A stretch of DNA of 64,000 nucleotides, from contig NMRA01000018.1 in the NCBI GenBank assembly GCA_002633005.1, positions 702,128 to 766,127 on the forward strand. Direction: 5' to 3'. Made by a program: the position numbers and the translations under genes. Shown piece after piece: positions 10,741 through 23,216 of this stretch (its first letter is position 1; the number at the start of each line of letters is the position of its first letter). The stretch comes from Phoronis australis (taxonomy: Eukaryota; Phoronida; Phoronidae). Below the pieces are notes generated by a model. It was not told the DNA's origin. It did not search any database and saw nothing but the letters and a program-made list of their open reading frames with translations.

Positions 10741-12329
10741 TTTAGGCATGGTCAAAGCACCAGTTTATCTTCCTTAATTTATAGCAGATACTTACATTTA
10801 TAAGCCAAAGTCGTTTTTAAGTTATTTTTGCCAAAACACTGCACATGTCCGCGTCTGTAATTGTGAAAAAAAAATTCAGGTGGCGCTGTGCAGTTAACCG
10901 GATGTGTGACGTCAACGTTAAGCTTAAGTCACTTCTCAGTCCCGAGTCTGCGTGTAACTCTCTAGCGTAATGTGCGTCATCGGTGATGTTTTCAATCCAG
11001 AAAAAGGTGGCCGTCTAACAGAGAGTCATTGAAATTGATTTGATATCTTTATAGCCATCGTTTTATGTCTCCATAATCGAGTATGCACATCCAAGGACGG
11101 ATGACTCACTCCGCCAGCGGGAGGGCTGGTGGATCACTGTCGACTTTGTTGCCGGGCGATCAGGGAACTATCCAGTGGACGGGGTAAACAAAAAGATTTT
11201 CACACGATTGCCGTATCACAGACTCGAAATCAACCGCAGGTCATATTTTGCTATACTTCTCACAGCAATTTGCTTGAACGATAACAAAGCTTGACATGCA
11301 GAACTTACGGCTCGAAATGTGCGTTGCGATATTTTCCCGTTCATATCGTTCATTCGCTTACCTAAATTAGACATATGGCAACACATAGGACCTCTCACAA
11401 AAAATAAAAATTCTTTGTCGTGATTAAAAAAAATTGACCTGATTTTCATATATAATTAACCTTCACACCCATTGGTAAGGACTATCCTATGTGAGCTTAG
11501 ACAGCAAAATCGGTCACTTGTCGGTATGCAGTCTATTTTGCGTGGTGTGAATTTTGAACTCAAGGTCGAATCAAACGTACCGTGGAGTATAAAAATGCAG
11601 TTGAAGTCCGTGAGAAGATTAGGAATTTGGTTTCTGATTGTTTCTGGTCCTTTTAATGTGAGTTTTGTTTGATAGATTAAATTTTCACTTGCGTTAAAAA
11701 TTTCTCAACTTTGGTGTTCAACACGGCCGCGGATTCACGTGACTGGGATTTCTGAATCTGGGCCTTCATTCAAACGTGAACTTTCACACTTTAGAACTTA
11801 GGACATTGAAAACGATCAATCCAAAAACAAAACGACTGACTTAGACCACCCTACTTAACTTCGGCTGCCCTATTACGCTTCTTACTTTCTGTCATTAATT
11901 GATAAAAGACCTATAGTGAACTCCATAAGTTCAAGCTCCAAGCCCAGTAGAAAAAATAAGGGCCAGGTTCTATAGAGTTCCGACGGGCTAAACAAAGTAG
12001 AACTGGGCATATCGTCCTTAACTTAACGTGGACTTTCCAGTTGCTGCCTGTCTCTTTTGACGACCTTTGTGAATGCCTGGCCCGAGCTTCCAAATCCACC
12101 AGCTGATCTGTCAAGCCGTGACGCGGAAACGAATAGGTCTAATTGTTCACGTCACTTAGCGCTGATTGGTTTAAAAATGTCAGACGACGAAGTGCGTAAG
12201 TGTCACAATTAATTCAGTTATTAATTAACACGCGGTGCATGTTTTTTCAAACACGTTTTTTTAAAATCATAAAAGACATATATTTTGAATACAAGAGAGC
12301 CTTTATTGCTAATTCTTCGAGGCCTTTAA
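10741..12329 (+). mobile_element. TTAA-flanked element 'X', left copy
   Basis: About 1.59 kb that interrupts the LINE reading at 10155-10740 and 12331-12700. On the right it is bounded by TTAA (12326-12329). On the left is TTTA (10741-10744), which looks like a mutated TTAA. The ends read (T)TTTAGGCATGG and, in reverse complement, TTAAAGGCCTCG, which resembles the TTAAAGG start of Kolobok/T2-type elements. A second copy lies inverted at 19405-21911. No transposase was recognised. The element class is inference from the TTAA site and end sequence. Confidence 0.5.
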
Positions 12330-12330
12330 G

Positions 12331-12700
12331 GTCACTGGAAAACCAAGCAACAGTGTTGGTGGACCAAAGAACTAGCAGCACTTCGGGAAAGGCACGTAAA
12401 ACTCACAGAACGACAATTCGGACTGACAGTGACGAGTGCTGGGATGCATATCATCTTGCCTATCGTATGTTTAAGTCCGCCACACGCAAAGCAAAGCGTA
12501 ATTCCTGGAGGAACTTCTGTCAGCAAACCAACAGCCTCTCTGCATCTGCAAGGCTTGTGCAATTACTTAAGAACAACCACTCCCCCAAATCGAGGTCATT
12601 CAAAAAGAGGATGGCTCATACACACGCACCGCTGAGCCTGAGGAAACACTGGAAGCCACGATGGGTAAGTACAACCCTGATAGTGTAAAACTGTCAAATC
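12331..12700 (+). mobile_element. LINE ORF2 linker fragment, right part
   Basis: Two overlapping frames give CWWTKELAALRERHVKL and then DECWDAYHLAYRMFKSATRKAKRNSWRNFCQQ, the region between endonuclease and RT in I/Jockey-type LINEs. The end of the first piece and the start of the second are in different frames, so there is at least one shift. The fragment continues the reading broken at 10740. It stops near 12700 before any RT motif. An inverted copy is at 17386-17718. Confidence 0.75.
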
Positions 12701-12734
12701 AATGCTCTGAAGGGAAGGACTCTTAGGATTGTGT

Positions 12735-14545
12735 GTGTGAGAGAGAGAGAAAACACTTTTATTTACATTAAATTATGATAATACAATGATTAAAATTTGA
12801 TTTCTATTAGGAGGCCTTCTAAAGGTTATTGACCGCTTATAAGAAGGTTCCCTGTACAAAATAAATAAATGGAAATGCAAAAATCAGTAGGAATACTTAA
12901 AAAAACAAAGTGAATTAGTGCTGAAAACGACCGACATGCCAGTACCAAGAAGTGGACTGGTACAGCTCAGGAGATTTTGAGAATACAGTTAGATGCTGTT
13001 ACATATGAAGTATTGATTTAAGTATGTAGGAGTTTTAATGTGTCTGGTTGGTTTATATTGGGTGTGTTTACTAAAGTTGTTAGTGTAAAAATAGTTAGTA
13101 AGTTGATTATTGAGAAATTTGTAGTAAAATTGTGCAGTTGAGATTTTAAAAATGTCTTGAAGTAGAGGGAGGCGAAGTTCCTTACATATGGGCAGAGAGT
13201 GAGCATTATAACTGGAATTTGATATATCTCTAAGGATTCTCTTCAGGGCTGTCTGAAGTTTCTTAGTGTTGCCAAAACCCCAAGTTACAATTCCATAGTT
13301 TAAATATGGGAGGACAAGTGAATTATATATTAACTTGAGAGCTGGAAGAGGAAGATAAGATTTCCATTGATATATGAGTCCACAAAGATTGTTAAGTTTG
13401 TTTTGAGATGAGGTTAATGAGGGGGGACCATGAGAGGTTTTTGTCAACAATAATGCCAAGGAAAGGAAAACTGTTCACATGGCATTTTGTTTTGCTATTT
13501 ATGTAAGTGGTGGAAATGATACATTTTTCAATTTTCTTTTGGGGGTAGTGGAATATCAAAAATTTACTTTTTGATGTGTTAATTGAAAGTTTGTTCACGG
13601 AAAACTAGTCTGAAATAAATCTAAGGTTGTTGTTGATGGTGGTTGATTGCTGTAAAGTGTGTTGGGAAGATTCAGTCAGTTTGTAAGGTGTGACGAGGCA
13701 AGTGTCGTCAGCATAAAGAAGTGTGTCCATGGGAGAAGAAAACGAAAGATCATTTATGTAAACTAAGAAGAGAAGTGGGCCAAGGACAGAGCCTTGGGGA
13801 ACTCCGGCAGATATTGGCAACCAACTGGAAATTGTATCTTTTAGTGAAACATATTGGGTAAGGTTTGAGAGATAATTTTTAAATAGAGTACATTCAATTC
13901 CGGTAATACCATAGTGATTTATCTTTTTCAAGAGTATTTGGTGGTCTATTGTGTCGAAAGCTTTAGAGAGATCGAGAAAGATGACCAGGGGATTCATGTC
14001 ATTATCAAGATGGGAACAAATGCGGTCTACAAGCTCAAGCGAAGCAATTTCTGTAGAGTGACATTTTCTGAAACCATATTGTTGTTTATTAAGAATATCG
14101 TTTTCATTTAGGAAAGTTGAAAGTTGAGTATGGATATTTTTTCTATAATTTTTGAGATAGTTGGAAGAATAGAAATGGGTATATAATTGCCCGGGTCCAA
14201 ACCATGTCGTTTAAAAACTGGGATTACCTTAGCAATTTTTAGAGCATCTGGAAATATAACAGTGAGCAAGTACTGGTTGATGATGGTCGTGAGAGGTTCA
14301 GTTATAAAGGACTGCTTACTTTAATAATTTTAGATGATAAATTGTCATAACCAGTACTATTTTTTGTGTTCATGTCTCTTATATCATGTAGTACATGTTT
14401 ATTATTAATTAGTTTGAAAGAGAACTTAAATTTGTTTGGCTTGGGAAGATAGTCTTTGAAATTCTTGTTTTTTATCATAGTTACTGATTCAGAAAGGAAT
14501 GGGCCGATTTGGGTAAAATATTTGATTCTCCAATGTTACTGAGCT
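12735..14545 (-). mobile_element. CR1-like LINE, 5' truncated
   Basis: Reading leftwards: an upstream linker and RT N-terminal part at 14530-14000 with many shifts (KNSTGYDNLSSKIIK, NKQQYGFRKCHST), the RT core at 13997-13605 (FLDLSKAFDTIDHQILL, AGVPQGSVLGPLLFLVYINDL, LLYADDTCLV near 13710), the palm end at 13598-13392 and the C-terminal domain at 13459-12989 (LYNSLVLPYLNYGIVTWG). The 3' UTR ends near 12740 close to a short GA/GT tract. Two frameshifts (near 13600 and 13460) and the missing endonuclease make it inactive. Motifs fit the CR1/Jockey group. Confidence 0.88.
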
Positions 14546-15940
14546 TCCTCGTCTCCTAACTTTTTCTTTTGAGAATGACGCTTACTTCTGCTGCAGAAAC
14601 ATTTATACTCTAAGATATGACTAAACATCACACGTACACTGGTCAAGGCCTAAGTACATCAGTGTGGGTGTTTCTTAGAATCAACCCACCTAAAGTTGAC
14701 CACTCCAAAACATGTTTTGATGATCATATCCTGTTTGTTAGAACTACACTGAGAACTTAGCAGAACTAAAGCTTTTCTGAAGAAATTGAGCAATACTCAA
14801 GTTTACCACAACAAATTGCTTACAATAACAAGTCCTGTTCTAAAATATTTGTGACTTTCAAAATAGTTAACTGACATTAATTAACAAATTTGTTCATCAA
14901 TTTAATTATCGATTTATAATGAATCGTTACATGTACATAATTCTAACATTTTTCATCAAAAATGTTACAACCTGATTTATGCGGTGAGGGTGTATCTCCA
15001 TGCACACATAGCGGGATTCAGTTTTACACTATACCCCGTGCTGGGTGTACCCAAGATAGTCTTGTGCAGGGATCGAGGATATTAAAATCGCCTGGTCGCA
15101 TTTGCGACCTAGCCAAAATCCCAGGTCCTATTTTCAAAATCCAGCTAACATTCATAAATGCCAGGTCGCGAAATTTTCCCGCCATTTTTCCCCGCCAAAA
15201 TTGATTTTTTAGATTATCGACAAAATCTTTAGAATATGCTCTAGTACCTGCAGCGTTAAATGCTCACAAATTTCAGATCGCAAAATTGAGTTCATTCATG
15301 CACGTACGGCGTTACTGTTCTTCACGACTGCCATTGAAAGGCTCTAGAGCGCAAGGCAATTTGTCGACGTGAAAGTTGAATCTGTGCTCTCTAACTGACT
15401 CGTGCATTCGAGTAGCTAAATTTTCGATGTAAAAAGGGAGAAAATGCCCGTTGAAAAAGTATTTTGCTAGGTCTGATCTGCTACTGGCTTTCATCAAAGT
15501 CATTAAACAACCAAACTCACTCGGAGTGCAAAATTAATTCTCTCCACTGTTTGTTCGCAGCCCAAACTTTGCCACTTTTAAAATCGACGTTTGAAAAACA
15601 TCAGTCGAAAAAAATCCGTGAAACGATGTACTAACCAAATGACCTATTTGGATGCTCGGGAACAGTTCAGTGCAAATTTCACAACAAAATTGTGGTACTT
15701 GTGCTGTTTACGTACTCAACAATTAGTTTTCCATGAAATCAATAGCCTCGAAATAATTCCAGACTCCCTACGCGGGGGTTTCCATCAGGTAATGGTGAGT
15801 TTACTCCTCAATACCTTCCAAGTACAGGGAAAATAGGTGAGTCACAAAACGACACTCATGTCAGTAGTAATAGATTTCTTTCGAAGGGATAAAACAAAGC
15901 CGGGATTTAGTTTTACATAATATTGAGAAAAGACGTTTTG
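14546..15940. other. no recognisable gene
   Basis: AT-rich unique-looking sequence. It holds a perfect 16-bp palindrome GGTCGCATTTGCGACC (except the central two bases) near 15095 with echoes of the same word at about 15170. Short open frames here show no known domain. Confidence 0.5.
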
Positions 15941-15948
15941 TGTAAACA

Positions 15949-16190
15949 TGCGCGCACCCAGCCTAAAATACGTGTATGGCGGGCTCGAATTCTTCGATAT
16001 GTGTGCATTTTACTGAAAAAAAATCAACGAGGACTAAAAAACGGGGCCACTTTGTTCAGACCTGCCAATCGTGCATCCGCTGTGGACTTGTGAACTTTGT
16101 GGACTTTTGTTTCGTTTACTTATTATTTCACTGGGGCGGAAATTTTTGCCCAATTCGCCAAATTTGGTCCGAGCCCCTCCCTGGTAAAAT
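15949..16190 (+). mobile_element. short terminal-repeat element, copy 2 of 4
   Basis: Starts CATGCGCGCACCCAGCCTAAA, nearly the same as the copy at 31263, and ends near GAGCCCCTCCCTGG. The internal GCCCAATTCGCCAAAT string is one base off the family form. Non-coding. Confidence 0.6.
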
Positions 16191-17385
16191 GAAAGTGACA
16201 CACAGTGTAAGCTGCATGTTAATTTTAAACCACGGGCGGTCGTTTGTAGTGCGCTATGATGGGCGCTAGCCTGAACCGTGGGCGCTTAATTGGACATTCT
16301 CAAAAGTTAAGGGGGAGCGCTTAGTACATCAGTGAGCGCTTATGAATCACTTCAAAGGTAGGGAGTGGACTTGTGCGTGAGCATTAGTCGTTAACCTGAT
16401 CGAGTGTTTGCGATTATAAGATATTAAAAGACTGCAAATAGTAAGAAACGTTATAATATTACGATGTTGCGAGAAAAACTCCATCTATTAGGGGTATCAT
16501 TACCACCTACGCTGTACAATTTGAGGCCAACCGGTATAATTTTGCTTTTAATTGCCCGTTTCAGCCGGAACAAGATTGTTTCTGTTGGAGTCTGAACATT
16601 TTACGGCGACGGTGGTCCGGGTAGTGAAAAGTTGTCAAGAGATACGACCTTATTCATTTAATCAGGCCGAAGGTCAGAAGTTGCGGTTCTACCGGCGAAC
16701 TTTGAAAGCTGAAGTCCCCGCCTTCTGCTGCCGGGAAACAGCCGTGCATTTGCCATGTTGCTAAACATTAACATGTCAAATATTTGCACAAAGACTATTA
16801 AATGTCATATCAACAGCATTTATTTTTATCAAATACAAACAATAATTCATTGAAATATAATCAGTTTCAAGTAACGCCAATTAAAGTCAAGTAGTTATGG
16901 CATTTTGGAAACGAACATTTGACTGACAAGACCGCAATGGCTCACCTTTGGCCTATTTAAAGATTGAGGTCATGAAGTCACATCACCAAACGAGCGCGGT
17001 AAAAATTGGAGCGTGCGCAGTATAAAAATGGTGAGTTCACGATTTTGGGAACTGAAATAGGGACTGCTCGAAGAAAAAGTTTGATAACGGGAGAATTTGT
17101 TCAAGAAGGAAGGAATCAAACACATCGACAACCTCCTAAGGTGTTTCTCTATGCGCAAAAGGTATTTATAACAACGTGACTTTGATGTTTTAGTCGATGC
17201 GAGGCATAATTCGCCGAAAAGCTTCCGGCGTATGGACCGCCTATAGGAGCTGCATCGCCTCTGGTCGGGCCAACAGAGGCGATGGTCATTGCCTATGGCA
17301 TGATATGAGTCCAGCTTAAAGAAACATACAAGTGCAACATGCTCACGCTGTCAGAAATGACAGTGCATACTTGGTAATATTATGT
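16191..17385. other. no recognisable gene; one strong hairpin
   Basis: No supported coding sequence. The hairpin at 17254-17283 is listed separately. Confidence 0.5.
17254..17283. repeat. perfect 10-bp inverted repeat, 10-nt loop
   Basis: ATCGCCTCTG and CAGAGGCGAT are separated by ten bases. Related words CCTATAGG and CCTATGG flank it on both sides, which suggests a longer decayed foldback. Confidence 0.7.
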
Positions 17386-17718
17386 TTAACTTAAAATGAC
17401 AGTGTGAGAAACATCCTGCACTGGTGCGTGTGTATGAGCCATCCTCTTTTTGAATGACCTCGAGTGTGGGGAGTGGTTCTTCTTAAGCAATTGCACTAGC
17501 CTTGCAGACCCAGAGAGACTGTTGATTTGCTGACAGAAGTTCCTCCAGGAATTACGATTTGCTTTGCGTGTAGCGGACTTAAACATACGATAGGCAAGAT
17601 GACATGCATCTCAGCACTCGTCAGTCCAAATTGTCGTTCTGTGAACTTAACGTGCCTTTCGTGAGGTGCTGCTAGTTCTTGGGTCCACCAACTCTGTTGT
17701 TTCGGTTTTCCAGTGACC
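17386..17718 (-). mobile_element. LINE ORF2 linker fragment, inverted copy
   Basis: Encodes on the minus strand MFKSATRKANRNSWRNFCQQ, matching the plus-strand fragment at 12331-12700. It belongs to the inverted duplication whose other half is at 10863-12700. Its left end, where it meets TTAA at 17719, is the insertion point of the Kolobok-like element. Confidence 0.75.
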
Positions 17719-17722
17719 TTAA

Positions 17723-19404
17723 CGGAGCATGGTACCCAAAAAACAACCTAACTTGTATCAATTTAGATCGAGTAGTTCTACTCCATAACGACACGTACAG
17801 TTGCGTTACCTGACACCTGACGGCAGACGGAAGTGTTGAAATTGTCCAATGACGTCATCGGTTTCACACGCAGTCGGTTCAGCAGTTCACAACACGGGTT
17901 ACTGGTGTCAGCTTATCGCTTGAAGTCATCGTTTAAACACCAATAAATCATCAAACTTCGATGTTAAACCCTTAGAAATACACCGAGTTCTTATGAAAAC
18001 GTGTTGTTTTATTTCGCTCTTACGGATTTATTGGTATTTGGACACACCATAGCCTACAAAGTTCGGCAGGCCAATAAGGTCCGTAGCAGGAATTTGGGGT
18101 CTGTTCGGAGATAATTTCGAAGTACATGTATTTCCAGTGAGATACAGACAGGAGAACCTAGATCGGTGTAGTTTAGACTTGTGATTTTTTTAGTTCTAAA
18201 CACAAAAGGCTTGTTATCCTGGCCAGTGGCTCGGAGCCCGGCAGTCAGGCCCGTCGCGGTCGGCCGGATTGATTCGTTATCCCGGCCAGTGGCTCGGAAA
18301 CTGATCAGACATCACGAACATAATCCAGCCAAAGTTCAGTGGAAACTAAACTTCCAATCAAGAAAATACTTTACTAGTGAGCCAAAGTAATGAGCACGTG
18401 ATTATGTTGGTGAATTAGCCACGAAACTGCAAATCTACTTACTCGTCGGGGGCCGCGAATTCAGGTTCCGCTTTGGCCACAGCACAATCAGGGCAGAAGT
18501 TGTACATTGACAATCATTATTTGAGTAATGTAAATGTAAATGAAGATACCCGAAAACCTGACCGTGGCATGGAAATCGCGTTGTTTCAAAACAGTTTCTG
18601 CCAGCAAGCACTAAATTAGCATGAGCTCACACGGCCTCGGTGTCCCGTCAATTAGTTTTATTGCACCTAAAGCCGGTAACGCAGTGATTTATTCATTGCT
18701 GACTTCTCAAATCATTTGCACTCACGAACACTCCATAGGCATTACAAATTGCATCTAATGAGTCAGACTTTGTTTCAGTATTGGTTAAAGGGTTAGAATA
18801 ATTCATTTTGAAAGAGAACGCTCAGTAATGAACGCCAACATGGCAACTCGCAATCCCGACTTAGGACGAACTAAAGCTCATCAGTGCCGACTTCGCAGGT
18901 GGATCATTAAGTTTGACAGGCTATCAATTCGAACATGAATACAGTGATGAAGAAGTACTAGAGAAGCACCGTGAACAAGCTCAGACAACGGAACGTATGG
19001 AGTTATTTGGTAAGCCGGCATTCGTACCAGGCACTATCGACGTCTGCAGGCCAAAGACACGGAGATGTTTCACGGCCTCATACTTGCTCTTTACAGTGTA
19101 CAATTCATTCTTCACTACCATGAGCCACTTCCTAAGCATTTCGGACTCTCAAGGAAGTAAAAAAAAAACGATATACCCGCATTCCTCGCAGCTGCTTAGT
19201 TCGGACAAACGGAAACGATGCACCGCAACATAGCGGCATTCACTCTGCATATGAACCACTGACGTCGCTAGCCTCGTTTCTGACCTTCCACACAGGTTAA
19301 CGCGACACCTCTTGGCAAGGTAAGGTCGACCGTATGCGAGGCGATGTGGATATAGACCGATTAAGACTGCAAAAAAGACTAATTAAATCGGGTGGTATTC
19401 TCCT
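17723..19404 (+). mobile_element. Kolobok/T2-like TTAA transposon copy A
   Basis: A 1682-bp insertion between two TTAA tetranucleotides (17719-17722 and 19405-19408). The other arm of the local inverted duplication has one undivided TTAA at 12326-12329 in the same context, which is a genuine empty site. The right end in reverse complement reads AGGAGAATACCACCCGATT; the left end is CGGAGCATGGTACCC. The TTAA target and TTAAAGGAGAA-type ends match the T2/Kolobok group. Near 19230-19000, minus strand, is a decayed THAP-like peptide (PN, FF, HGSEE) homologous to the better one in copy B. Non-autonomous or dead. Confidence 0.85.
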
Positions 19405-20346
19405 TTAAAGGCCTCGAATAATTAGCAATAAAGGCCCTCTTGTATTTAAAATATATATATTGCCTTTTATGATTCTAAAAGACGTGTGTTTTAATAACCA
19501 TGCACCACATGTTAATTAACAACAAAATTAATTGTGACACCTACGCACTTCGTCGTCTGAGATTTTTTTAACCAATCAGCGTTAAGTGACGTGAACGTTT
19601 AGACCTATTCGTTTCCGGGTCACGGCTTGGCAGTTCAGCTGGTGGATTTGGAAGCTCGGGCCAGGCATTCATAAAGGTCGTCAAAAAAGACAGGCAGCAA
19701 CTGGAAAGTCCACGTTAAGTTAAGGACAACATGCCAAGTTGTACTTTGTTTAGCTTGTCGGAACTCTCTAAAACCTGGTCATAATTTTTTTCTACTGGGT
19801 TTGGAGCTTGAACTTATGGAGTTCACTATAAGCCTTTAATCAATTAATGACAGAAAATAAGAGGCGTAATAGGGCAGCTGGAGTTAATTAGGGTGGTCTA
19901 AGTCAGCCATTTTGTTTTTGGATCGAACATATTCAATGTCTTAAGTTCTGAAGTGTGAAATTTCACGTTTGAATGAAGGCCCAGATTCAGAAATCCCAGT
20001 CACGTGAATCCGCAACCGTGTTGAACACCAAAGTTTAAAAATTTTTAACGCGAGTGAAAAATCAATCTATCAAACAAAACTCACATTAAAAGGACCAGAA
20101 ACAATCAGAATCCAAATTCCAAATCTTCGCACGGATTTCAACTGCATTTTTATACTCCACGGGACGTTTGTTTTTGACCTTGAGTTCAAAATTCACACCA
20201 CGCAAAATGGACGGTACACCGTCAAGTGACCTATTTTGCTGTCTATGCTCACATAGGATAGTCCTTACCAAGGGTTGTGAAGGTTATTTATATATGAAAA
20301 TGAGGTCATTTTTTGAATCGGGACAAAGAATTTTTTATATTAGAGG

Positions 20347-21390
20347 TGTGTTCTATTTTAGTAAAATCTAAAATTAAATTGGAAATTTCTACATCAAGAA
20401 AATCACAAAATAAAAATTCTTCGTCCAGATTTATGAGCAACACACCTCCACTAAATAATGCACAAATAGTCAAAACTGAAAGAAACTCAGTACATTAACG
20501 CTAACATGTAAGCCAAAATGATGCAGCCTTTTACCATAATACATGTAAGTAATCTAGAATGCACAGTACTTTAGAATATTTAAGCATTACAAACGTTATC
20601 CAACAGCACAAATTTTCACGTTATGAAAGTGCATATACAACTGTAACTATTACCATGGCGACCGAATAGTGCTTCCTTACACCAGAATTCGACAAGCATG
20701 ATTTAAAAAATATGAAGTTGCAAGGAGCAAGCCTTAGGATTTTGAGGCTTGAAGCTTTACAATCCAACATAGCCTATTTCTATAATATTAAGATTCTTCA
20801 TTTTGTTGCCTTGATAACCTGAAGTAAGAAATCAACTTATAAAAACATGACTTCAAAGCAGAATTTAGCCATAAAATTTAGATAAATATGAATCATTTTA
20901 TGACACATAATCAAGCCATGAGAAGCAGTTGAGTGTCAAACAAAAAACCATTTCAAAAATATTTTTGAGATGAGTGTAAGATCACATGAAAGGGAAATTC
21001 ACAACAAAATAATTAGAATATTCCTTATATTTTTGTACAAAAACGTGAAAATTGAACAAAGTTACTTTTTTGTAGCAGCGCTTGTCAAAATGTATCTGTT
21101 CAACGTTTTAACGTTTTTCCCTAATAATTTACAGGGAAATTTAGTGAGACATATCTTTACTTACTATTCTGCGCGATGAAACATTTTTCACTAAATTTCA
21201 GCAGATGTTACTTATTGAGTGATAAACGAGCTCACAATTCCTGATGGACTCATTTCGGGCGGCATTGACAACATGGCGAGTTTTGATAAACTGAAAGGCG
21301 TGTTCAAGATTTTTAAAAGCTTTGGTTCGACCGCCCTAATTTAGCAACAGTGGCACGATATAGGGTAAAGTGAAAACGTACATTTTAAAA
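20347..21390 (+). mobile_element. 1.05 kb AT-rich insertion absent from the other X copy
   Basis: The other copy runs without a break across this point (near 11390). The last part, 21040-21310, belongs to a repeat also present at 49640-49905. The repeat includes a short conserved start: ATG at 21273 gives MASFDKLKGVF, and ATG at 49791 gives MSTFAELKGMF. The class is unknown; target duplication is unclear. Confidence 0.55.
21136..21199. repeat. 12-bp inverted repeat, 40-nt loop
   Basis: GAAATTTAGTGA at 21136 and TCACTAAATTTC at 21188. The repeat copy at 49650 keeps the same arrangement with two changes, so the hairpin was part of the element. Confidence 0.65.
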
Positions 21391-21933
21391 TGTGGTGCCA
21401 TACATCTAATTTAGGTGAGTGAATGAACGATATGAACGTGATAATATTGCAACGCGCATTTCGAGCCGTTCTGCATGTCAAGCTTTGTTATCGCTTAAGC
21501 AAATTGTTGTGAGAAATTTAGTAAAATATGACCTGCGGTTCATTTCGAGTCTGTGACACGGCAATCGTGTGAAAATCTTTTGCTTACCCCGTCCGCTGGA
21601 TAGTTCACTGATCGCCCGCCAACAAAGTCGACAGTGATCCACCAGCTCTCCCGCTGGCGGAGTTAGTCATCCGTCCTTGAATGTGCATACCCAATTATGG
21701 CGATATAAAACGATGACTATAAAGATATCAAATCAATTTCAATGTCTCTGTCTGTTAGACGTCCACCTTTTTGTGGATTGAAAACATCACCGACAACGCA
21801 TATTACGCTAGTGAGTTACACGCATACTCGGGACTGGGAAGTGACTTTAGCTTAACGTTGACGCCACACATCCGGTTAACTGCACAGCGCCACCTGAAGT
21901 TTTTTCACTGATCAATTTCCCGAGAACAGAGAA

Positions 21934-21950
21934 TGCTCCCAACGGGAGCA
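21934..21950. repeat. perfect 7-bp hairpin at a junction
   Basis: TGCTCCC-AAC-GGGAGCA lies between the end of the first inverted duplication (21911) and the start of the giant palindrome (about 21953). Confidence 0.7.
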
Positions 21951-23216
21951 TATATTAAAACATTTGTGGACAGCGACCTGTGTGTCCTGCATGTTTTGAT
22001 TGAAACCACCCACTTCGCTGATATCGGTCGTCCTGTTCTCCATTACTGTCACACTCCCATTAACAAACCAACAAAGTTCTAAAGATTTATGAATAACAAA
22101 AAAACGATGTCAACAAGATCATTAAGATTTTCCAAAGCTCGAAATCTGAATTACATTAAAATTCTTACGACTGGTGCTCAGAACTTTACAATTAAAGCTG
22201 TACGGCCTCAAAACGGTAACAATTATCGGTCTTGTAATGTCTGCTTGACGTCTAGTAACGTTAAGTGGTTCCGAAAAAATGGGAACGTAAATTAACACGA
22301 GGCAATCCAAAACTCATCTTTGATTGAATGGTTATTGCTAACTATACCTTTTAAGTAAGGAAGACCCACGGGGAGCACTAATCCTGTAAAAGTGAAAATC
22401 TTCCGGGTAGTAATTTTTCTACAGCTGATCAGATGGCGCACCGGTTTACCGAGTCGTAAAAATGAATCTTCTGTTGAACAAGTTGTACTCAAATAAAGCA
22501 CAGCTCCAAGTCAATATTTTTAGGGTGGGCCCAAGCGTGTAACTTTGAGAAATCCTACATTTTTGGCTAACTATTCAATGCACGGAAAACGTAAAATAGC
22601 TATTGCTTTTCCTATAGGAGTGTTTTCGCTAACCTCCCCTCAACAATTCTTGAAGCAACGTTTCAGCCAGTTGTATTTACAATCATCACCGGGACCTCCA
22701 TTTTAGTGATGATGACTGAAACGTAGATTCGATGAAGCATTGCAGGTTCAGGTGAGAATGGACCATACGATTCCAACCGTGACTATAGGACATCACTAAC
22801 ATAATATGAATTCGAGATGTACATAAAAATACTACATAGGGCTAGGAATGTCATTGGTTAATCTGGGCATCAGATGTAAGCCACAAGCAGATCCAGAATT
22901 TCAAAAGGGATAATTGCAGTGGTGCTGTGAATTTGAAATACAAACAAACTACGAAAATGTCACAATATTTTACGTAAGGTATCGGTAAAGTTAAGTGTTT
23001 TATTATCTAATATTCATGGAGACTCTGACTTGCAACACATAGAAAAACACATCAGTGCAGCATTTATTACACAGGAAATTTGTACAACGCAGCCTTCTTT
23101 CGTGGTTGAGATCGAGCTATGGATAGGACACTTTCGTTTCCCACCTGTAAATTTATTAGACTACATATGTGTATTATACAAGTGTGGGTGTTTAAGATGG
23201 TTGTCAATGTTAAGTT

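Larger units (their letters stand above)
19405..21911 (-). mobile_element. TTAA-flanked element 'X', inverted copy with internal insertion
   Basis: Inverted copy of 10863-12329, for example the shared peptide frames near 20086-20271 (-) and 11472-11672 (+), and 21400-21580 (+) against 11216-11449 (-). It contains an extra 1.05 kb at about 20347-21390. Homology to the left copy ends at 21911, about 120 bp short of the left copy's outer end. Confidence 0.7.

Noticed and set aside
18913-19233. 106-codon plus-strand frame
   Set aside because: It is antisense to the THAP-like remnant of Kolobok copy A.
17723-19404. piggyBac element
   Set aside because: The TTAA target fits, but the ends start AGGAGAA rather than the usual piggyBac CCC-type, and the THAP remnant points to Kolobok.
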